DNA of 64,000 nucleotides from Hymenobacter terrestris (GTDB taxonomy: Bacteria > Bacteroidota > Bacteroidia > Cytophagales > Hymenobacteraceae): contig NZ_JABKAV010000002.1 in assembly GCF_013377905.1 (NCBI RefSeq), positions 1 through 64,000 of the forward strand. The letters run 5' to 3'. The position numbers and the translations under genes are program-made. The notes beneath the pieces are model-generated. The model worked only from the letters and a program-made list of their open reading frames with translations, ran no database searches and was not told where the DNA came from. Below, in pieces: positions 61,401-64,000 of the stretch (positions are counted from its first letter, which is position 1; every line of letters begins with the position of its first letter).

Positions 61401-61989
61401 CGAAACCTACCACCAGATTCTCGACGAGGCCGTGACCGAGCTCAAGGAAACTGAGTTCCGCGACCTGTTCCTCGGCGACCCCACCCAGCGCCTGCAGCAG
61501 GCCGCCGCCACGGCCGGTCCCAGCGAGTGCAGCATCGAAACCGACCTGCAGGTGCTGATTCCGGACGGCTACGTGAGCAACGTGTCGGAGCGGCTGCAGC
61601 TCTACAGCAAAATGGACCGGGCCAAAGGCCCCGAGCAGCTGCGCAAGCTGCTGGCTGGCATGATTGACCGCTTCGGTCCGCTGCCCGAGGAGGTGGAACA
61701 GCTGGCCGACATCGTGCGCCTGCGCTGGCAGGGCCGCCACGCCGGCTTCGAGCGCCTCACCTACAAGAAGAACGTGCTTAAAGGCTACATCGCAGCCGAA
61801 AACAACGCGGCCTACTTCCAGAGCGACACCTTCGGCAACATCCTCTCCTACGTGCAGACCCACCCCAACTCGGCCACCCTCAAAGAGCGCAAGCAGCAGC
61901 TCATCCTCAGCCTCGAAAACGTAACCAGCGTGGCGGCGGCCAAGCGCCTGCTCAGCGAGCTAGGCAGCGAGGAGCCGGTGGGGGTGTAA
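58441..61989 (+). CDS. mfd: Transcription-repair coupling factor Mfd
   Basis: Removes stalled RNA polymerase and recruits the UvrA repair complex. 1182 residues. The start is TTG at 58441: an in-frame TAG at 58426-58428 excludes longer forms. The UvrB-homology region comes first, then the RNA-polymerase-interaction domain around residues 490-560 (GDYVTHQDYGIARFAGL). The translocase has Walker A GDVGFGKTE (about 643), DEEQKFGVK, LSATPIPRTLHFSLMGARD and QMRGRVGRSNRKAYCYL. The C-terminal TRCF domain (LQVLIPDGYVSNVSERLQLYSKM) is present. A TACTTTAG box (one mismatch) lies 41 nt upstream. A strong terminator follows. Confidence 0.96.
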   Translation: MQVSDFLKLYLLDPTVLTVGARLNPATRRSLGKAANQAEAPARLHLRGLVGSQDAVLAAALHHNYPQQPQLFILHDRDEAAYFLADLQHLLPDEDPLMFPSSYKRPYAFDETENANVLMRAEVLNRLNTRTQNEAAPPAKAKASAAHVPAKDSASGPAGAESADASALKEKELTGALIVTYPEALFEKVINKKSLVANTFIVKVGDRLDVNFISEMLAEYDFERSDFVYEAGQFAVRGGIVDIFSYANELPYRIELFGDEVETIRTFDPESQLSVDKKSQVSIIPNVQTKLLQETREAFLDFIPGDTAIWAKDLRQTLDVVTESFERAEANFQQLMAGAAGMQIVSKPADLFESGKSFKKLLEGFAVAEFGKRFYFKTGEAFQFTAKPQPSFNKDFGRLVKNLHENQLSGYTNIIAAESVRQADRLRTIFDELDNNVQFQHLLMGLREGYIDDTLKLLVYTDHQLFERFYRAQEGRKFSKKKALTLKELRTLVPGDYVTHQDYGIARFAGLTQVEINDRMQEAIRLIYRDDDVLTVSIHALHKIAKYSGAEGTPPTMSKLGSPEWENKKKAVKKKVKDIAAELIRLYAKRKTAPGHAFARDSFMQAELESSFIYEDTPDQGKATEDVKHDMEQPHPMDRLICGDVGFGKTEIAIRAAFKSVADGKQVAVLVPTTILAMQHYKTFRERLSNLPVTVEYVNRFKSTKQIKETLGRVAEGKTDILIGTHRLTNKDIKFKDLGLLIIDEEQKFGVKTKDKLKELKVNVDTLTLSATPIPRTLHFSLMGARDLSVIATPPPNRQPVQTELHVFDEILIRDAVAREIKRGGQVFFVHNRVKDIEEMAAMVLRLVPDARITYIHGQMEGDQLEKRMMKFVDGDYDVLVSTNLIESGLDIANANTIIINRAHMHGLSDLHQMRGRVGRSNRKAYCYLLTPPVAGLPSDARKRLSTLEEFSDLGDGFKVAMRDLDIRGAGNLLGGEQSGFINDLGFETYHQILDEAVTELKETEFRDLFLGDPTQRLQQAAATAGPSECSIETDLQVLIPDGYVSNVSERLQLYSKMDRAKGPEQLRKLLAGMIDRFGPLPEEVEQLADIVRLRWQGRHAGFERLTYKKNVLKGYIAAENNAAYFQSDTFGNILSYVQTHPNSATLKERKQQLILSLENVTSVAAAKRLLSELGSEEPVGV

Positions 61990-62004
61990 ATCTAATTTCA
62001 ACGC

Positions 62005-62043
62005 AAAAAGGCCGCGTTTCCAATCTGGAAGCGCGGCCTTTTT
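62005..62043 (+). terminator. Bidirectional terminator between mfd and the DUF4276 gene
   Basis: 17-bp stem with one mismatch (62005-62021 with 62027-62043), 5-nt loop, A-run on the left and T-run on the right. It ends both mfd and the convergent minus-strand cassette. Confidence 0.88.
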
Positions 62044-62047
62044 AAAT

Positions 62048-62650
62048 TTATAAGTGAGTCAGTCCCTGCCGGAAATATTGAAAGCTGGGTGACTGATTTC
62101 TGTCTGGGTCCAAATGCGGAGCAATGGTTTCGGCCCATTCTACTTTGGCTTTACCGACCAGATAATACTTACCCTGTTGCAACACGCGCCACAGCGTTTC
62201 CCAAGTATCGGCAATGGCATCGGGGTCATTGCCTAGGCCACCGAAATGTTGCGGGCGCACCCGCGGATACGCCGCCTGAATAGCGGCTCGGTCGCCCAAA
62301 AACCAGGCTTCCAGCTCCTGCACGGCTAAGCGGGTGAGGATGCAGAAGGGCTGGCCGGGGCCAGCGGTGGTTTTGGTTAGCAGGCCACCATCGGCTACTA
62401 TCTTTTCCAGCTCGGACTTGCGGCGCCGGCAGTCGGTGTCGGCGTCCATCAGGATAACCACCCGCAAATCGGGCTGGTGAGGCAGCTGGCGGGCGTAGGT
62501 TTTCAGCCGGCCGGGCAAACGCTGGAACAGATCGGTTTTGCCGCGGTGCGGGAAGCAGGCCCACGTAGCACCGGGCGGCAACAACTTGGGCAGCAGAATA
62601 TCCAACGCTGCTTTCGCCGATTCTTCTTCGAGGAGAAACTCGATGTGCAT
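62048..62650 (-). CDS. DUF4276 family protein, TOPRIM-like nuclease candidate
   Basis: 200 residues. The fold hints are those of a TOPRIM domain: an acidic strand end at residues 8-10 (HIEFLLEEESA) and a D-x-D-x-D at 69/71/73 (VVILMDADTD), followed by a later acidic motif ELEAWFLGD (about 112-120). These could bind the divalent metal for nucleic acid cleavage. The family is known to me as DUF4276, often next to ATPases; no function is established here. It starts one base after the ATPase stop, so the two form one transcription unit. Together they resemble a split OLD-family nuclease. Confidence 0.8.
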   Translation of the reverse strand: MHIEFLLEEESAKAALDILLPKLLPPGATWACFPHRGKTDLFQRLPGRLKTYARQLPHQPDLRVVILMDADTDCRRRKSELEKIVADGGLLTKTTAGPGQPFCILTRLAVQELEAWFLGDRAAIQAAYPRVRPQHFGGLGNDPDAIADTWETLWRVLQQGKYYLVGKAKVEWAETIAPHLDPDRNQSPSFQYFRQGLTHL

Positions 62651-62651
62651 A

Positions 62652-63899
62652 CTACCGGGCCGCAGGGGTGCGAGGAGTCAACGGGTCGCCGAGGCGGAAG
62701 AAGTTGCTGGTCCAGAGGTAGCCCAGCGGCGAGCCGTCTTCTACCAGCTCTTTCACCTGCGGAATATCCGCAGTGCGCGTAGCCTGAGTGTAGCCATCGT
62801 CGCCCCGGTGCAGAATCCAGACCTGCTCCGGCTCCAACGCATCGAGCAGAAATGGCGAGTGAGTAGCCACCAGCAACTGCCGCGTGTCGGTGGCCTTCAG
62901 CAACTCCTCGGCCAAGCGCGGTAAAAGGCGCGGGTGCAGTTCGTTTTCCGGTTCCTCAATCCCCAGCAGCCCAGTAGCGTTGGGCTCGTAGAGCAGCGTT
63001 AGCAGCGCCGCCAGCCGCATGGTGCCATCCGACATGTACTGGGCCGGCAACGGCTTCTCAAACGCCGCATCTTTGAAGCGGAGCAGTAGGCGCTCATCGG
63101 AGGTTATTTCCGGCACCACATCGGCCAGCTGCGGCACCCAGCGCCGGAGCTGTGCCGTGATGCGGGCCAGCGTTTCGGGGTGCTTCTCGTGCAGGTAGTA
63201 CAGCACATTGGGCAGGTTGTCGCCGTTATCCGAGAGCTTCTCCCGCGGCCCGGCATCGGAGTAGCCCTTCAGGTGGTCGTCGGTGAGGTGGATGTAGCGG
63301 TAGGATCGAAATAAACTTGCTAGTTCTGAATCTATACCTACCACTTGGCCTTCTTCTGTTCGGTTAAACAGGTGTGAATAATATAGGTAGGGATTCTTCC
63401 CAGGAATAATTCGCATCTGGTCGTCTGTATCGCTATAATAAGCGTTTCTGACGACGGCCCCTCTAACATCACCATGTGGTTTAGTAAGTACTGGCTGGTT
63501 TGCGTAGAATAATCTGATCATAGTTGATCCAGTTATCCAAAAAACTTCATTGGCAACATCAAGTTGATCTTCTTGCTCAATAAAGCTCACTTCGTAGTGG
63601 ACACGAGTATTTTTTGATAGAAGCGCACCCACCTCAAACTCAATCGGTCCTTCCTGCCCACGCGTCCGTATGCCGGCGAAGCGGTTACGCTTTTCCCAGG
63701 CTTGTTGCAGGTTACCGCTCACCGCTTCGGCCAGAAACGCCAGCGCGTCGAGGATAGTGGATTTACCGCTACCGTTAGGACCGATGAACACCGTCAGCGG
63801 CGTCAGGTCGCGTAGTTCCACGTCGCGCAGTGCGCGGTAGTTTTTGATACGTAGATAAGTGAGACGAGGGTAGCCGGGGGCCGCGGCAGTATCAGACAT
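62652..63899 (-). CDS. AAA/ABC-type ATPase (AAA_21-like, OLD-related)
   Basis: 415 residues. Walker A is GPNGSGKST (residues 40-48) after an SMC/RecF-like first strand (TYLRIKNYRALRDVELRDL). A signature-like loop is MSDGTMRLAALLTLL, Walker B is LLGIEEPENELHPR (Ile314 to Glu320) and the H-loop is ATHSPFLLDAL. This is the layout of OLD, RecF and Septu/PtuA-type ATPases with no helical SMC coiled coil. It lacks a TOPRIM domain of its own; the next gene supplies a TOPRIM-like protein. Such pairs often belong to phage defence, but that is inference. The ATG at 63899 lies 21 nt after a TACTTTG-like box. Confidence 0.9.
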   Translation of the reverse strand: MSDTAAAPGYPRLTYLRIKNYRALRDVELRDLTPLTVFIGPNGSGKSTILDALAFLAEAVSGNLQQAWEKRNRFAGIRTRGQEGPIEFEVGALLSKNTRVHYEVSFIEQEDQLDVANEVFWITGSTMIRLFYANQPVLTKPHGDVRGAVVRNAYYSDTDDQMRIIPGKNPYLYYSHLFNRTEEGQVVGIDSELASLFRSYRYIHLTDDHLKGYSDAGPREKLSDNGDNLPNVLYYLHEKHPETLARITAQLRRWVPQLADVVPEITSDERLLLRFKDAAFEKPLPAQYMSDGTMRLAALLTLLYEPNATGLLGIEEPENELHPRLLPRLAEELLKATDTRQLLVATHSPFLLDALEPEQVWILHRGDDGYTQATRTADIPQVKELVEDGSPLGYLWTSNFFRLGDPLTPRTPAAR

Positions 63900-64000
63900 G
63901 AGGCAAGGCGGTAGTTGCTACAAAGTACGGGGTTTGGCAGGATGTACGTTGAATCGCTCCGCTTTACCCAGTTATCCCAATTATACAACGGACGAAGCTG

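Noticed and set aside
1..64000. rRNA operon, integrase, prophage or plasmid origin
   Set aside because: No rRNA-like sequence, integrase, phage structural gene or iteron set was recognised in either strand.

Overview
The window looks like chromosomal core sequence from a GC-rich member of the Bacteroidetes, most likely Hymenobacter or a close relative in the Cytophagales. Four things point there. A complete SprA, the gliding-motility and type IX secretion (T9SS) translocon protein, is present. Two secreted proteins end in T9SS sorting domains, and one TonB-dependent receptor has a carboxypeptidase-like N-terminal domain. Promoters match the Bacteroidetes -7 box TAnnTTTG, and Shine-Dalgarno sequences are generally absent. 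Gene order such as maeB-ruvA-sprA-gcvH is, as far as I know, typical of the phylum. No rRNA, CRISPR array, intact insertion sequence or prophage was seen.

Layout. 1-2628: 3' part of infB, closed by two long hairpins. 2862-3933: a small secreted protein and mscL (minus strand). 4185-12437: enoyl-CoA hydratase, a polysaccharide flippase, dut, a sugar nucleotidyltransferase, a TPR protein, a DUF4292 lipoprotein and an EnvC-like amidase activator; the last three overlap and form an envelope operon. 12810-18417: a GAF-LytTR regulator, two TatA paralogues, gatA (TTG start) and a LysM lytic transglycosylase. 18721-19959: two paralogous lipoproteins. 20115-33088: maeB, ruvA, sprA, gcvH, a VanZ-like protein and an M28 peptidase. 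33324-39973: a secreted protein, YicC, then a TonB-dependent receptor and a secreted beta-helix protein. Each of these last two is preceded by TAAC direct repeats with an 11-bp period, the layout of a PhoB/PhoP box. 40121-44621: a glycosyltransferase, a second flippase, a methyltransferase and a MoxR ATPase. 44765-45470: tRNA-Leu, a broken HNH endonuclease gene and tRNA-Gly. 45699-52112: mutS, an SpoU-type RNA methyltransferase and an M36 metallopeptidase. 52231-58207: small genes including a membrane J-protein, YajQ, a GNAT, a thioesterase, a NYN-cold-shock fusion and a YdjM-like membrane protein. 58441-63899: mfd, then a two-gene ATPase plus TOPRIM-like (DUF4276) cassette.

How the genes work together. 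Most genes serve envelope building and export (flippases, nucleotidyltransferase, EnvC-like activator, lytic transglycosylase, Tat, SprA with its T9SS cargo) or genome maintenance (Dut, RuvA, MutS, Mfd). The most interesting accessory signals are the probable phosphate-responsive receptor/beta-helix pair, the split OLD-like ATPase/TOPRIM pair as a candidate defence module, the HNH gene with two in-frame amber codons next to a tRNA-Gly with an acceptor mismatch, a repeated promoter arrangement that implies leaderless mRNAs, and several families of short palindromic intergenic repeats.

All identifications come from reading motifs and gene order. No database search was run.
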